A stretch of 64,000 bases of DNA from the NCBI RefSeq assembly GCF_009939005.1, contig NZ_JAACJS010000012.1, positions 558,001 to 622,000 on the forward strand. The letters are read 5' to 3'. The notes below the pieces were generated by a model that was given only the letters and a program-made list of their open reading frames with translations, searched no databases and was not told the origin of the DNA. The first letter of the stretch is position 1, and each line of letters opens with the position of its first letter. This DNA comes from Sediminibacterium roseum. GTDB lineage: Bacteria; Bacteroidota; Bacteroidia; Chitinophagales; Chitinophagaceae. The position numbers and the translations under genes were made by a program. Shown here in pieces: positions 53,118-63,551 of this stretch.

Positions 53118-53675
53118 GTGCATAAGATAGCAGTTGCCATAACAGGTGCCAGCGGAGCAGTTTACGCAAAGGTTTTGCTCGACAAGCTCGTTGCGTTAAA
53201 GGGCCAATACGAAGAGGCAGGCATCGTGATGAGCAACAACGCGAAGGAGATCTGGAAAACAGAACTCGGCAATGAAGACTACAACAACTACCCTTTCCGG
53301 TACTTCGACAAATACGATTTTTCTGCACCCTTCGCTTCCGGCTCTGCCAAATACAATGTGATGATCGTTGCACCCTGTAGCATGGGCACACTGGGCAGGA
53401 TCGCTCACGGCGTAAGCGATGACCTTGTTACGCGCGCCGCTGATGTGGTGCTCAAAGAACGTCGCAAATTAATTCTCATGGTTCGCGATACGCCGTATTC
53501 GCTTATCCACATCAGGAACATGGAACTGGTAACGCTTGCGGGCGGGATCATCTGTCCTGCCACCCCTTCCTTCTATTCTCTCCCTAAAACGATCGAAGAA
53601 GTTGCGGCAACGGTTGTTGACCGTGCGCTCGACCTGGCCGGCATCGATGTGCGAACATTTCGCTGGGGAGCGTAA
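53118..53675 (+). CDS. ubiX: Flavin prenyltransferase UbiX
   Basis: A 185-residue enzyme joining dimethylallyl phosphate to FMN to make prenylated FMN, the cofactor of UbiD decarboxylases. Marks: KIAVAITGASGAVYA (FMN phosphate loop), VAPCSMGTLGRIAHGVSDDLVTRAADV and the prenyl-site block RRKLILMVRDTPYSLIHIRNM. GTG 53118 gives the exact family start; the upstream TTG frame does not. No ubiD gene is beside it. Confidence 0.94.
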   Translation: MHKIAVAITGASGAVYAKVLLDKLVALKGQYEEAGIVMSNNAKEIWKTELGNEDYNNYPFRYFDKYDFSAPFASGSAKYNVMIVAPCSMGTLGRIAHGVSDDLVTRAADVVLKERRKLILMVRDTPYSLIHIRNMELVTLAGGIICPATPSFYSLPKTIEEVAATVVDRALDLAGIDVRTFRWGA

Positions 53676-53784
53676 TTGTAACCGCGGGAAATAAAAACAT
53701 CTTTGTTCCGGAATCAGTACAAACCGTTTCTGCGAAACCCGCAACGGGTTTGACTACTTTTAGATGGCCATACCCCTGCAACAA

Positions 53785-53809
53785 CGAAAAGCCCCGCAAC
53801 CTGCGGGGC
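53785..53809 (-). terminator. Terminator of clpC
   Basis: AGCCCCGCA (53789-53797) pairs with TGCGGGGCT (53801-53809), loop ACC; four T follow on the minus strand, 24 bases past the clpC stop. Confidence 0.85.
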
Positions 53810-53832
53810 TCTATGCTAACTGTACTTACTTT

Positions 53833-56388
53833 TTATGCCTGCGCTTCCGGCTCATTCTCTTCTACTTTCTTTCGGAAGCTGAAGGTGATCTTCGCGGATT
53901 CCTTATCAAGGTCGGCGATCAGCACATCTCCATCTTTTACGTTGAAGTTGAGGATCTCTTCTGCCAGCGGATCTTCCAGGTATTTCTGGATCGCCCTGTG
54001 CAGCGGCCTTGCCCCGAATTCTGCATCGTATCCCTTCTCTGCGATGAAGTCTTTCGCTTCTGCGGTCAGCTCCAGGGAGAAACCAAGATTGGCGAGGCGT
54101 TTCGACACGCCCTTCATCAGGATGTCTATGATATTGAAAATATTTTCTTTGCTCAGTGAATTGAACACGACCACATCATCGATCCTGTTCAAAAACTCTG
54201 GTGAGAAAGTGCGTTTCAATGCTTTTTCAATTACCGCTTTGCTGTTCTCCCCGGCATTCTGCATCCGGGTAGCCGTTGCAAAGCCCACACCATCGCCAAA
54301 CTCTTTCAACTGGCGCACGCCAATATTTGAGGTCATGATGATCATGGTGTTTTTGAAATCCACTTTCCTGCCCAGGCCGTCTGTCAGTTGCCCGTCATCC
54401 AATACCTGCAGCAGGATATTGTAAATATCCGGGTGCGCTTTTTCGATCTCGTCGAGCAGGATCACGCAGTACGGTTTGCGGCGCACTTTTTCGGTAAGCT
54501 GTCCACCTTCTTCGTAACCTACATATCCCGGAGGTGCGCCAATCAAACGGCTCACGGTAAATTTCTCCATGTATTCACTCATGTCGATCCTGATCAAAGA
54601 ATCTTCCGAATCAAACATGTACCGCGCCAATGCACGCGCCAGCTCGGTTTTACCAACACCCGTAGGGCCCAGGAATATAAATGTACCGATCGGTTTCTTT
54701 GGATCTTTCAGGCCCACGCGGTTCCGCTGTATGGCCTTCACCACTTTTTGAATGGCATCGTCCTGTCCTACCACCATACCCATCATATCCTCGCTCATCC
54801 TGCGCAGTTTTTCTGTCTCGGCCTGTACCATCCGTTTTACGGGAATGCCGGTCATCATGCTAACTACTTCAGCAATGTTTTCTTCGGTGATCGGGTAACG
54901 TTTGTGTTTGCTTTCTTCTTCCCACAGCGCTTTTGCTTTTTCAAGTTCTTCGCCGAGGCGTTTTTCCGTATCGCGCAGTGAAGCGGCTTCTTCAAAGCGC
55001 TGGCTCTTCACTACCTTGTTCTTTTCGTTCTTTACGTCTTCGATCTTCTTCTCCAGCTCCACGATATCCTGCGGCACATTGATGTTCTTCAGGTGAACAC
55101 GCGCGCCTACTTCATCCAATACATCGATCGCTTTGTCTGGCAATAACCTGTCGGTCATGTAACGGTCGCTGAGCTTCACACATGCTTCGATCGCATCATC
55201 ACCGTAGGTAACGTTGTGAAAATCTTCGTATTTCGATTTGATATTGGTGAGGATCTGGATCGTTTCGTCTACACTAGGCGGCTCGATCAGTACTTTTTGA
55301 AAACGGCGGTCCAATGCCCCATCTTTTTCAATGTACATACGGTACTCATCCAATGTTGAGGCGCCGATGCATTGCAGTTCGCCCCTTGCGAGGGCCGGTT
55401 TGAATATGTTGGATGCATCCAGCGATCCGCTTGCGCCACCGGCGCCAACGATCGTGTGGATCTCATCTATGAAGAGGATCACATCACGGTTCTTTTCGAG
55501 CTCGTTCATGATCGCTTTCATTCTTTCTTCGAACTGCCCCCGGTATTTGGTTCCTGCCACCAAAGCTGCAAGGTCAAGGGAGATCACGCGTTTGTCGAAC
55601 AATACGCGGCTCACTTTTCTTTGCACGATGCGGAGCGCGAGCCCTTCTACGATGGCCGTTTTACCCACACCGGGTTCGCCGATGAGGATCGGGTTGTTCT
55701 TTTTACGACGGCTCAGGATCTGGCTCACGCGCTCGATCTCCTGCTCACGGCCCACGATGGGGTCGAGTGTTCCGGACTCTGCGAGTTTGGTAACGTCGCG
55801 GCCGAAATTATCGAGTACGGGTGTTTTGCTTTTGGCAGCACCGGTCTGTTTGCCGCCTGCGCGTTGCTGTGAGTACCCGGCGCCGCGTTTCTCTTCATCG
55901 AACTCATCGTTGTCGTCGTCTGTGAATTCGCTGCGTGGCGGCGGATTGGTGGTGCCCACCATACCGAGTTCATTGCGGAACAGATCGTAGTCAACATCAA
56001 ACTGGTTCAGGATCTGTGTGGCAATGTTTTCTTTGTTCTTGAGGATGCTCAACATCAGGTGTTCCGTTTCTACCAATGGGCTCTTCAAAGCTTTTGCTTC
56101 AAGAACGGTAACGCGGATCACTTTCTCTGCCTGTTTGGTCAACGGCAGGCTGTTGATGTTCGCAATATTCTTTCCTGTTTTATCTTTTACGGCGAGTTCA
56201 ACCTCTTTCCGTAATTCATATAGGTCAACATTGAGTTGCTTTAATACCTTAATGGCCGTATTGTCCCCATCGCGGATCAAACCCAACAGTAAATGCTCTG
56301 TTCCTATAAAATCATTTCCCAAACGCAACGCTTCTTCCCTGCTGAAAGAAATGATCTCTTTAACCTGTGCTGAAAAATTATTATCCAT
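53833..56388 (-). CDS. clpC: ClpC-type AAA+ unfoldase
   Basis: An 851-residue Hsp100 unfoldase. Order of domains: two Clp_N repeats (about 1-150; EALRLGNDFIGTEHLLLGLI), AAA module 1 with Walker A GEPGVGKT (about 236), a UVR/middle domain (VVKSQRFEEAASLRDTEKRL, about 430), AAA module 2 with Walker A GPTGVGKT (about 573) and FLNRIDDVVVF, and a D2-small domain. It feeds substrates to ClpP; the middle domain distinguishes it from ClpA. The only Clp unfoldase seen, so likely the partner of ClpS at 1961. Confidence 0.95.
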   Translation of the reverse strand: MDNNFSAQVKEIISFSREEALRLGNDFIGTEHLLLGLIRDGDNTAIKVLKQLNVDLYELRKEVELAVKDKTGKNIANINSLPLTKQAEKVIRVTVLEAKALKSPLVETEHLMLSILKNKENIATQILNQFDVDYDLFRNELGMVGTTNPPPRSEFTDDDNDEFDEEKRGAGYSQQRAGGKQTGAAKSKTPVLDNFGRDVTKLAESGTLDPIVGREQEIERVSQILSRRKKNNPILIGEPGVGKTAIVEGLALRIVQRKVSRVLFDKRVISLDLAALVAGTKYRGQFEERMKAIMNELEKNRDVILFIDEIHTIVGAGGASGSLDASNIFKPALARGELQCIGASTLDEYRMYIEKDGALDRRFQKVLIEPPSVDETIQILTNIKSKYEDFHNVTYGDDAIEACVKLSDRYMTDRLLPDKAIDVLDEVGARVHLKNINVPQDIVELEKKIEDVKNEKNKVVKSQRFEEAASLRDTEKRLGEELEKAKALWEEESKHKRYPITEENIAEVVSMMTGIPVKRMVQAETEKLRRMSEDMMGMVVGQDDAIQKVVKAIQRNRVGLKDPKKPIGTFIFLGPTGVGKTELARALARYMFDSEDSLIRIDMSEYMEKFTVSRLIGAPPGYVGYEEGGQLTEKVRRKPYCVILLDEIEKAHPDIYNILLQVLDDGQLTDGLGRKVDFKNTMIIMTSNIGVRQLKEFGDGVGFATATRMQNAGENSKAVIEKALKRTFSPEFLNRIDDVVVFNSLSKENIFNIIDILMKGVSKRLANLGFSLELTAEAKDFIAEKGYDAEFGARPLHRAIQKYLEDPLAEEILNFNVKDGDVLIADLDKESAKITFSFRKKVEENEPEAQA

Positions 56389-56568
56389 GGCCTAATTTGG
56401 ATTTATACAATTATAACGAATAAATTTGATCGAAGTTGTGTAGCAGTTATGCACAACTGTTAATGTTGTTTTCAGAGCGATGAGCTGTGCGCTTCGGGTG
56501 GTAAACCTTCTTTTATAACCCGCGGCCCGTAGCTTGCAGTCCGCCGGTTACCAACTCAAACCCTCATT

Positions 56569-56967
56569 ATGCATTTCAAAATTGATACCAAGGAGAAATT
56601 TACTGTTGTAACGCCGATTTCGGGGGTATTGTCTGCCAATATTGCAGCGGAACTTGCCCAAACGGGTTCCGGGATATTGGAAAAAGACGTCAAAAATGTG
56701 ATCCTGCAGATGGAACAGGTTTCGGCGGTAGACGACGGTGCGGCGGCGGTGCTGTTAGAAATGTCGCAGCAATTCTACGAATCTAATGCATCTTTTGTGA
56801 TCTGCTGCCTGCAGCCTGCCGTTGAAGAGCAGCTCGAACAGAAAGAGCTCCTCGAGATGCTCAATGTTACGCCAACCGAAAGCGAGGCATGGGATATTGT
56901 GCAGATGGAAGAGATCGAACGTGAGTTGCTGGACGGCGACGATATGGAATTTGAATCAAACGCATAA
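56569..56967 (+). CDS. STAS-domain protein without the usual phospho-Ser
   Basis: A 132-residue protein with a STAS fold (residues about 5-105: [40 protein letters not shown]). In SpoIIAA-type antagonists the helix start is D-S/T-S-G with a phosphorylated Ser; here it is VDDGAAAVL, with Asp at that place, so it may be permanently on or not phospho-regulated. A Glu/Asp-rich tail follows. The stop overlaps the start of the DnaJ gene (TAATG), which ties their translation. Confidence 0.75.
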   Translation: MHFKIDTKEKFTVVTPISGVLSANIAAELAQTGSGILEKDVKNVILQMEQVSAVDDGAAAVLLEMSQQFYESNASFVICCLQPAVEEQLEQKELLEMLNVTPTESEAWDIVQMEEIERELLDGDDMEFESNA

Positions 56968-57629
56968 TGGCTTTCAAGGACCATTACCAGGCATTGGGCG
57001 TATCCCCGTCTGCTTCAGCGGATGCGATCAAACGGTCGTTCAGGAAGCTGGCGATGGAGCTGCATCCCGACAAACACAACAACAGCGCGGCTGCCACGGA
57101 AAAGTTCTCGCGCATCAACGAAGCCTACGCGGTACTGTCGGATCCCAAAAAACGCGCGGAATACAATTACCAGCGTTACCTGAACCACTCGCATTACAAG
57201 GAAAAACCGCTGGCTCGATCGGCGGAAGAGATCCTGCTGCAGAGCAGCAAACTTGCCGTTGACATACAGCACCGCGATCCGTTGCGTATCGACCGCGATA
57301 TTTTGCTCTTCCGGTTGATGGAAATCCTGTCTGACCACAACCTCGGGATCCTCGAAGAAGAGAAGAACAACGCCGTTACAACGAGCATCCTTCAAAACAT
57401 CCTCGCATCCGCCTTTCATTTACCTTTTCCCTACGCAAAACCATTGTTCTCAAAGCTGAATGCCCTCGCAGAAAACGATGCGGGAAATACGCGTCTCATT
57501 ACGCAGTTTGTCCGGCAGTCTTCTCAACAATACTTCTGGAACCGCTACAAGATCTATGTCGCCCTGGCGTTGGCGGCGCTGTTTTGCTTTTTAACCTACC
57601 TCGCGACTAAAGGGAACCAGGCAGTTTAG
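56967..57629 (+). CDS. J-domain protein with C-terminal membrane anchor
   Basis: A 220-residue protein: J domain at residues 1-70 with the HPDK motif ([12 protein letters not shown]) that stimulates DnaK, then a helical middle and a C-terminal helix ([20 protein letters not shown], about 193-212) that would anchor it in the membrane facing the cytoplasm. It lacks Gly/Phe and zinc regions, so it is not DnaJ itself but a specialised co-chaperone. Translationally coupled to the STAS gene. Confidence 0.85.
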   Translation: MAFKDHYQALGVSPSASADAIKRSFRKLAMELHPDKHNNSAAATEKFSRINEAYAVLSDPKKRAEYNYQRYLNHSHYKEKPLARSAEEILLQSSKLAVDIQHRDPLRIDRDILLFRLMEILSDHNLGILEEEKNNAVTTSILQNILASAFHLPFPYAKPLFSKLNALAENDAGNTRLITQFVRQSSQQYFWNRYKIYVALALAALFCFLTYLATKGNQAV

Positions 57630-57714
57630 AAAACCGCCCGCTGGCCCGGCAATCAAAACAAGGCGCCGTTAACCAAACCAGTGATGGCTGTTTTCGCAAT
57701 CGCAACAAGCACGC

Positions 57715-57748
57715 ACAAAAAAAAGCCGCCCCGCATAGCGGGACGGCT
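57715..57748 (-). terminator. Terminator of the third SusC/SusD operon
   Basis: AGCCGCCCCGC (57724-57734) pairs with GCGGGACGGCT (57738-57748), one mismatch, loop ATA. On the minus strand eight or more T follow. Confidence 0.85.
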
Positions 57749-57778
57749 CGCAGCCGGGGCGCAAGGCCCAGGGCTTTA

Positions 57779-58555
57779 TTAATTCGTCAACAGGAAAGAT
57801 ATATAAGGTTTCCTGGTCGCATCCGTTGCACCGTTGAATCCGATGGCGAACGCAGTGGTTACCCTTCTGTTTGCGCTGATCGACGCTGTTCCTGCATAAG
57901 TGGCAAGCGCCGTTGTGGTGCTTGGATCGCCGGCCTTCCTGATGGCCCAGGTGAGCGTAGAAACTGCTGCTATGGGGAAATACGGACTGAAGCTTTTGTA
58001 AGCGATGTTCGCCGCTACAACCGTTGTTCCATAATACAGGTCAACCGCCGGAACGTTTGGCATCAGGTTCACAAACCTGAGTTTTGCAAAACCGGAATCC
58101 GGTCTTGAAACGTCTTCCGTTCCCAATACCGACTGTGTATTTGCCGCAGTATCGGTGATGTGGAGGGTGTGGTATTTGCCTGCTTCGATGGTGATTTTTG
58201 TTGTGTACAATTTGACTGAATCTTCCACCACTAATTTCTTAGGGAGGATCACGTCAACTGTTTTTTCACCGGGTGTGAGCACCAGGTAGTCGGCGCGCGC
58301 ATCACCACCGGTATTGAATCCACCGCCGGGGAAAGGCGTACGCGCGGTAGTTGGTCCGCTCACTTTTGCACCGTTGATCCTGAAGTATACACTCGGGTTT
58401 GCGGCGTACGCGGAGTTGAAATTGATCTTAAGCTGTGCATCGTTCGCGGTGATCTCGGTTGAAGGAACATAGTCGTCGACCACATTCTTCTCACAACCCG
58501 TCAGCAAGGCGGTTCCCGTTACAAACGTTGCCAGTATTATTTTTGATAGTTTCAT
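57779..58555 (-). CDS. DUF4397 lipoprotein
   Basis: A 258-residue lipoprotein (lipobox ALLTGC). The C-terminal half (about 155-258) is a DUF4397 domain: FAKLRFVNLMPNVPAVDLYYG, then VSTLTWAIRKAG and ITTAFAIGF-like end. The N-terminal half is another beta domain (LKINFNSAYAANPSVYFRING). It is the third gene of a SusC-SusD-DUF4397 operon, 12 bases after the SusD gene, and may act as an accessory surface binding protein. Ligand unknown. Confidence 0.85.
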   Translation of the reverse strand: MKLSKIILATFVTGTALLTGCEKNVVDDYVPSTEITANDAQLKINFNSAYAANPSVYFRINGAKVSGPTTARTPFPGGGFNTGGDARADYLVLTPGEKTVDVILPKKLVVEDSVKLYTTKITIEAGKYHTLHITDTAANTQSVLGTEDVSRPDSGFAKLRFVNLMPNVPAVDLYYGTTVVAANIAYKSFSPYFPIAAVSTLTWAIRKAGDPSTTTALATYAGTASISANRRVTTAFAIGFNGATDATRKPYISFLLTN

Positions 58556-58567
58556 TAGTTAGGTTTT

Positions 58568-60178
58568 TTAAGGTTTACTGAACCACATTTTCTGTGTATG
58601 GTAATCGTTGTTCAAACCGCCCCATTTCGCCAATTCGTCCTTGTTCCATACGTACTCTGAATTGTAACGCGGGCGCACCCTATGTACATAGTTGCCGTTG
58701 TTCACAGAATAGATCTCACTGCCTGTTAACTGGTAATAGGTTTTGAAGATAGCGGCGCTGTAGTCATATTTACGCAGGTCGCACCATTGTTCAACACCGG
58801 CCCAACCCCATTGTGCAATGAATTTCTGACCCATGATGTCTGCGATCGTAAGCGACGCTGCATTCGGCGCCACTTCTGTTCCGGCTTTATACGCAGCGAT
58901 CTGTGCCGGTGTGATCGTCATGCCCGATGAACCGCCGTTCAGTCCATACCTGTTTATAAAATCCATGTGCCCGTCGATACCATTGATGTATGCCTGGTAG
59001 GCTTCCGCCTCTCTTCCGCCTTTGATCAGCAATGCTTCGGCGCGGATGAACTGCATTTGAGAGTACGACATCAAAGGATACAACGCCTTGTCTGCGAAAA
59101 TGTATTTACCAGGGTACGGCGCCGAAACGCTTCCGAGAATGTGCGGGATGCGTTTTGTGGTGGCCGGGTCGCCGTAAGTTGGTATTACGCCCCTGAATAC
59201 GCCGTCGGGACAAGCCGTGAGCATGCGCGTAAGTCTTGGATCGTAGGTTGGGCTCGCAGCGGTCACATCAACCAGCGCCGTTCCTCTCAAACCACCGGTA
59301 AGGGCCTTGAGGATCGGGGTTGAGATACGGCCGGTTACCCTTGCCGTGGTTGCATTGTAGTTCAGGATGTTTCCAGAGTTGAGCACACCCATTGGGTTTG
59401 CATCAGCTGCGATGGTTCCGTTGAAGAAAACCATTGGATCCTCTGATTCATTTGCAAAAGACAGATCGGTGAATTTGATCACGCTGTCTGCATACTTCGT
59501 TTTGAAATCTGCTTTGTTAACCAGGTGGCTGTATTGCTGCGCGAGCAAACCGTAAACGAATTTTTTCCATTTGCTCACATCGCCTTTGTAGATCTGGTCG
59601 CCGGTTACACCTTTCAGCATATTCGGATCGTCTTTGCCATCGGTCCTGTTCAAAAAGGCGAGCGCTTCGTACGACCATTCGCGTACTTTCTCATACACCT
59701 TGTCCTGCTCCTGGTATGTGAAGTGGAGCTTGGTCTGGTCGTATGCTTCATCGAGGATGATCGGTCCGTGGTAATCTGTGAGGATCTGGAACGACCATGC
59801 TTTCATGGCCATACCAATACCTGCATAAATGTATTTCTGTTGCGTCACCGACTTTTTGATCATCTCTTCCAGGTTCGGGCCGAGGTTAACGTAAGTCATT
59901 CTCCACATTACACCAGAAAAATCCGTAGCGGCTTCGTATCCGTGTTTTTCCCAGATCGCGTCGGCGTTCTGGTTGCTGCAATACTGGATGTACTTGAACA
60001 GGTATCCACCGTAATCGCTCGCGGTTCCGTTGGCCATCTGGTACTGCATTGGCGGGAGAAGGATCTCCGGGTTCACTTCCTGCGGGTTGGCAGGGCTTGT
60101 GTTGATATCCATCCATTTCTTACAGCTCGCACTGCTTAGTATAATGGCGGATATGAACAGGTATTTGATAAATTTCAT
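58568..60178 (-). CDS. SusD-like lipoprotein (third pair)
   Basis: A 536-residue lipoprotein of the SusD-like_2 type; ATG 60178 gives MKFIKYLFISAIILSSASC as lipoprotein signal (the ATG at 60199 adds seven residues). Typical blocks: WMDINTSPANPQEVNPEILLPP, GIGMAMKAWSFQILTDYHGPI, and FIAQWGWAGVEQWCDLRKYDYS. Partner of the SusC gene 27 bases upstream. No hydrolase is in the operon, so the ligand is not obvious. Confidence 0.93.
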   Translation of the reverse strand: MKFIKYLFISAIILSSASCKKWMDINTSPANPQEVNPEILLPPMQYQMANGTASDYGGYLFKYIQYCSNQNADAIWEKHGYEAATDFSGVMWRMTYVNLGPNLEEMIKKSVTQQKYIYAGIGMAMKAWSFQILTDYHGPIILDEAYDQTKLHFTYQEQDKVYEKVREWSYEALAFLNRTDGKDDPNMLKGVTGDQIYKGDVSKWKKFVYGLLAQQYSHLVNKADFKTKYADSVIKFTDLSFANESEDPMVFFNGTIAADANPMGVLNSGNILNYNATTARVTGRISTPILKALTGGLRGTALVDVTAASPTYDPRLTRMLTACPDGVFRGVIPTYGDPATTKRIPHILGSVSAPYPGKYIFADKALYPLMSYSQMQFIRAEALLIKGGREAEAYQAYINGIDGHMDFINRYGLNGGSSGMTITPAQIAAYKAGTEVAPNAASLTIADIMGQKFIAQWGWAGVEQWCDLRKYDYSAAIFKTYYQLTGSEIYSVNNGNYVHRVRPRYNSEYVWNKDELAKWGGLNNDYHTQKMWFSKP

Positions 60179-60205
60179 ACTGTTTTTTTTAATCATCATT
60201 TTAAA

Positions 60206-63200
60206 TTAGAATTTCACTCTCATTCCCACGTTAAAGCCCAGCGGCCTTCCCATGTTGCCGATGTCAATTCCATATCCACCCAACCCGCCAGTTGCCGGTG
60301 TTGTACCATTGCTGTCCGGATCGATACCTGAGTAGTTCGACAGCAGGAACGCATCTGTTACCGTTACAAACACACCCAGGTCCTGGATCCATTTGATGCG
60401 TTTCAGCGCGTCTCTTGAAAGGTTGTAAGACAATGTAACATCCCTCAAACGCAATGCATTGATGTTGTGCTCAACGAACTGCTCAGGAGCTACGCCGTTG
60501 GTGGTTGATGTATAATAAGAAGACGAGTTGTACGGAATGATCGAAATGTAATTGATGGTTGGATTGGCTGTATTTTCCAGTCCATCTTTCAATACACCTT
60601 TCACTACGCGCGGCACTTCCCTGTCGAGTGTTTTCATGCTCAGTCCCGTGGTATACAATGTGTAATCCGTTGCATTGTACACATCACCGCCTTTTCTCAG
60701 GTCGATCAGGAAAGAGAGGCTGAAATTCCTGTAAGTGAATTTGTTCACAAAACCCATCAGGAAGTCTGGCGTTCTGTCGCCGATATCGTAGAAATCCGTT
60801 GAGTTCTTCAGGATCGGCTGGCCTGTTGTTAAAGAGATCAACAGGTCGCCCTTGTTGTTTCTTTCATTCACCCATCCGCCCATGGCGCCGGTGCTTGAGC
60901 CCGGGTAAACCGATGCGCGCACGCCATTCTGTAACCATGTATCTGAATCGTAGAATTCAGGAAGGTCTTCAGAGATCTTATCTACTGTTCCCCTGTTCTG
61001 TGTGTAGTTCACGATCACATCCCAGTTGAAATCTTTTGTTTTGATCGGTGTTCCTGTCAGCTGAATCTCAAGACCCTTGTTGATCACCTCTCCGCCATTC
61101 ATTGTTTTGATCACAAAACCGCTACCATAGCTGAGGCGTGGGTTGATGATCTGGTCGAAGCTGTGCAGGTTATACGCGGTGAAATCAAATCCCAAACGGT
61201 TGTTGAGGAACTTCATTTCGAGACCTGCTTCGATGTTGCGTGTGCGTTCCGGTTTCAGTTTGTCGTTTCCACCGTTTGCAAGATCGTAGGTAAATCCACC
61301 ACCGGTTGATCCCGTAGGAACCAGTTGTGTTCTTGTGATGTAATACGACCTTGGTTCTTTACCCGTGTAACCCAATGACGCCCTCAGTTTACCCAATGTG
61401 ATCCATGAGTATTTTTTCATGAAGCCCAGGTCGGCAAAGTTGAATGCCAGACTGGTTGCCGGGTAGAAGAAGTAAGGATTGTTGGGCATCAGTCGCGATG
61501 CGCCATCCATACGTGCCGTCATGGTAAGATAGAGGATCGATTTGTAACCCATTACGGCCTGGCCAAATACGCCCATGTTCCTGAACCTGTTTACCGTGAG
61601 TTTGTTTCTCTGCGTGGTAGGGAGCGTGTTGTTGATGCTGTAGAAATTGGGGTCGTACATGTTCTGACCGCGTTGCGATGTAATGTTGTAATTGTTGTCG
61701 CTGAAGTTTCCGCCGATCAGGTAAGTACCGCTGTAATCGCCTGCTTTGTGTGTGGCAGTGGCAACGAGCGATCCGTTCAATACTTTTGTTACAGACTGGT
61801 ACAGGTCGATGGTTCCGCCTGTTGGCGTACCTGCGCTTCCTGATCCCCTGTACGATTGTGCGTGGTAAACACTGATACCGTTTGTAGTAGAGATATCAGC
61901 TCCGAAAATACCGTTGATGCTTAACCATTTTACCGGTTTCAGCGTAAGGCTCGTGTTGGCGAGCAGGCGGTTTGTTTTGTCTTCGTTGAGGTTCTTGTAA
62001 ACATCCCAGAACGGGTTGTCTGTTTCACCATAAATATCGGAAGTGTTCAACACCCTGTTGCCGGATGCATCCTGCCAGTATTTAACATCGTAACGGGAAG
62101 GGAACGTAAGGAGGGCCATCAGGTATCCGCGGTCGCCTTTGTTCGCTTTCAGGTTCGAAGTGTTCATGTAAGTGAAGGTAGAAGTTGCCGAAAGTATCGG
62201 CGAGATCTGCGCAACGGCTGTGATCCTTGAAGAGATCCTCGTTAAACGCGTACCGGGGATGGTACCCATGTTATCGCTGAACTCGTTGGACCACCTGTAT
62301 GAAAATCCTTGGGTGCCGCCTTCCATCACAAGGTTGTGCTTCTGGGCGGTACCTGTTCTGAAGAAGCTGTGTACGTTGTCAAAGATCGGTGATCCGGCTG
62401 CATACCTCGGGCCAAAAAAGTTACGTGTATTGCCAGCATAGATGCCGTTTGATACACCCTGGCTGTACACCTGCTGTACTTCCGGGAACTTGGTTTGTGT
62501 TTCCCAGCGGAACGAGTTGTTGTAGCTGACCGCGCCGCGCCCCGACTTTGCTTTCCTGGTGGTGATCACGATCGCACCGCTTGCACCGAGGTTTCCGTAC
62601 AAGGCAGTTGCTTCCGGCCCTTTGAGAATGGTGTAGCTTTCGATGTCTGCAGGGTTTATGTCGATGGAACGGTTTGAATAATCCTGGTTCCTGTTGGTTC
62701 CCACGTTCACCATTGCATTCTGGTTGAACATCGAGTTATCGATGGGCAAACCATCGATCACGATGAGCGCCTGGTTGTCTCCACCCAACGATACCACACC
62801 CCTCAGGATGATCTGCGAAGATGCTCCCGGTGCGCCTGATGTTGAGTTGATGGAAAGACCGGGTACACGTCCGGCAAGACCCGCCACAAAGCTTTCGCGC
62901 TGGGTATTGGATACGTCCTCACCGGCTACGGTTGGCGTAGAATACCCAAGGCTTTTCTTGGCGCGGTTGATGCCATACGCGGTAATCACCACATCCTGCA
63001 GCCCACTGGTAGAAGGCGTCATCTTGATGGTAATCGCTGCGGTGTTCTCAACGGTGAATTGTTTTTTGTCGTAACCAACAAACGTAAATTCCAGCACATC
63101 ACCTTTCACGGCCTGGATGCTGAAGAAACCGACCTTTGAAGTGATGGCTGTTTTTTTGGTACGCTGGTTCACAACGGTACCGCCTTCGAGCGGCTCGTTG

Positions 63201-63322
63201 TTTGTTTCAGACGTTACCGTTCCTGAAACATTACCAGCCTGGTTTTGGGCAAACAGGCCGGTTGGGGGTGAAAACAGTAGCAATAGAACTACTGCGGGGA
63301 AAATCAATGCTAATTTTCTCAT
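60206..63322 (-). CDS. SusC-family TonB-dependent transporter (third pair)
   Basis: A 1038-residue TonB-dependent receptor with signal peptide ending PPTGLFAQ. Carboxypeptidase-like domain: GTVTSETNNEPLEGGTVVNQ; plug: DVVITAYGINRAKKSLGYST and ALYGNLGASGAIVITTRKAK; barrel to the terminal Phe (GFNVGMRVKF). The IDGLPIDNSMFNQNAMVNVG loop and AYGINRAKKS put it in the same RagA-like branch as the 41332 protein. First gene of a three-gene operon. Confidence 0.95.
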   Translation of the reverse strand: MRKLALIFPAVVLLLLFSPPTGLFAQNQAGNVSGTVTSETNNEPLEGGTVVNQRTKKTAITSKVGFFSIQAVKGDVLEFTFVGYDKKQFTVENTAAITIKMTPSTSGLQDVVITAYGINRAKKSLGYSTPTVAGEDVSNTQRESFVAGLAGRVPGLSINSTSGAPGASSQIILRGVVSLGGDNQALIVIDGLPIDNSMFNQNAMVNVGTNRNQDYSNRSIDINPADIESYTILKGPEATALYGNLGASGAIVITTRKAKSGRGAVSYNNSFRWETQTKFPEVQQVYSQGVSNGIYAGNTRNFFGPRYAAGSPIFDNVHSFFRTGTAQKHNLVMEGGTQGFSYRWSNEFSDNMGTIPGTRLTRISSRITAVAQISPILSATSTFTYMNTSNLKANKGDRGYLMALLTFPSRYDVKYWQDASGNRVLNTSDIYGETDNPFWDVYKNLNEDKTNRLLANTSLTLKPVKWLSINGIFGADISTTNGISVYHAQSYRGSGSAGTPTGGTIDLYQSVTKVLNGSLVATATHKAGDYSGTYLIGGNFSDNNYNITSQRGQNMYDPNFYSINNTLPTTQRNKLTVNRFRNMGVFGQAVMGYKSILYLTMTARMDGASRLMPNNPYFFYPATSLAFNFADLGFMKKYSWITLGKLRASLGYTGKEPRSYYITRTQLVPTGSTGGGFTYDLANGGNDKLKPERTRNIEAGLEMKFLNNRLGFDFTAYNLHSFDQIINPRLSYGSGFVIKTMNGGEVINKGLEIQLTGTPIKTKDFNWDVIVNYTQNRGTVDKISEDLPEFYDSDTWLQNGVRASVYPGSSTGAMGGWVNERNNKGDLLISLTTGQPILKNSTDFYDIGDRTPDFLMGFVNKFTYRNFSLSFLIDLRKGGDVYNATDYTLYTTGLSMKTLDREVPRVVKGVLKDGLENTANPTINYISIIPYNSSSYYTSTTNGVAPEQFVEHNINALRLRDVTLSYNLSRDALKRIKWIQDLGVFVTVTDAFLLSNYSGIDPDSNGTTPATGGLGGYGIDIGNMGRPLGFNVGMRVKF

Positions 63323-63503
63323 AACAGTTTTGGGTTTTTATACTTGGTTTTATACAGGGGCTTTGGTTCTACTAGACAAACCGGCTCTGCAAAACATTGC
63401 AGCTGTTTGCTATTTTTATTTAAATTATTTTTCTCCTTAAAATAAAAAAATCAGACATACGCTGCTGGTGCATCATAAGCCTGTTATCCATCACTAAACA
63501 AAC

Positions 63504-63536
63504 AATTAACCGGGAGCATGATACTCCCGGTTAATT
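63504..63536 (-). terminator. Terminator after the fourth SusD gene
   Basis: AATTAACCGGGAG (63504-63516) pairs perfectly with CTCCCGGTTAATT (63524-63536), loop CATGATA; on the minus strand TGTTTGTTT follows. Confidence 0.8.
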
Positions 63537-63551
63537 ACGTGTCTTATCCTA

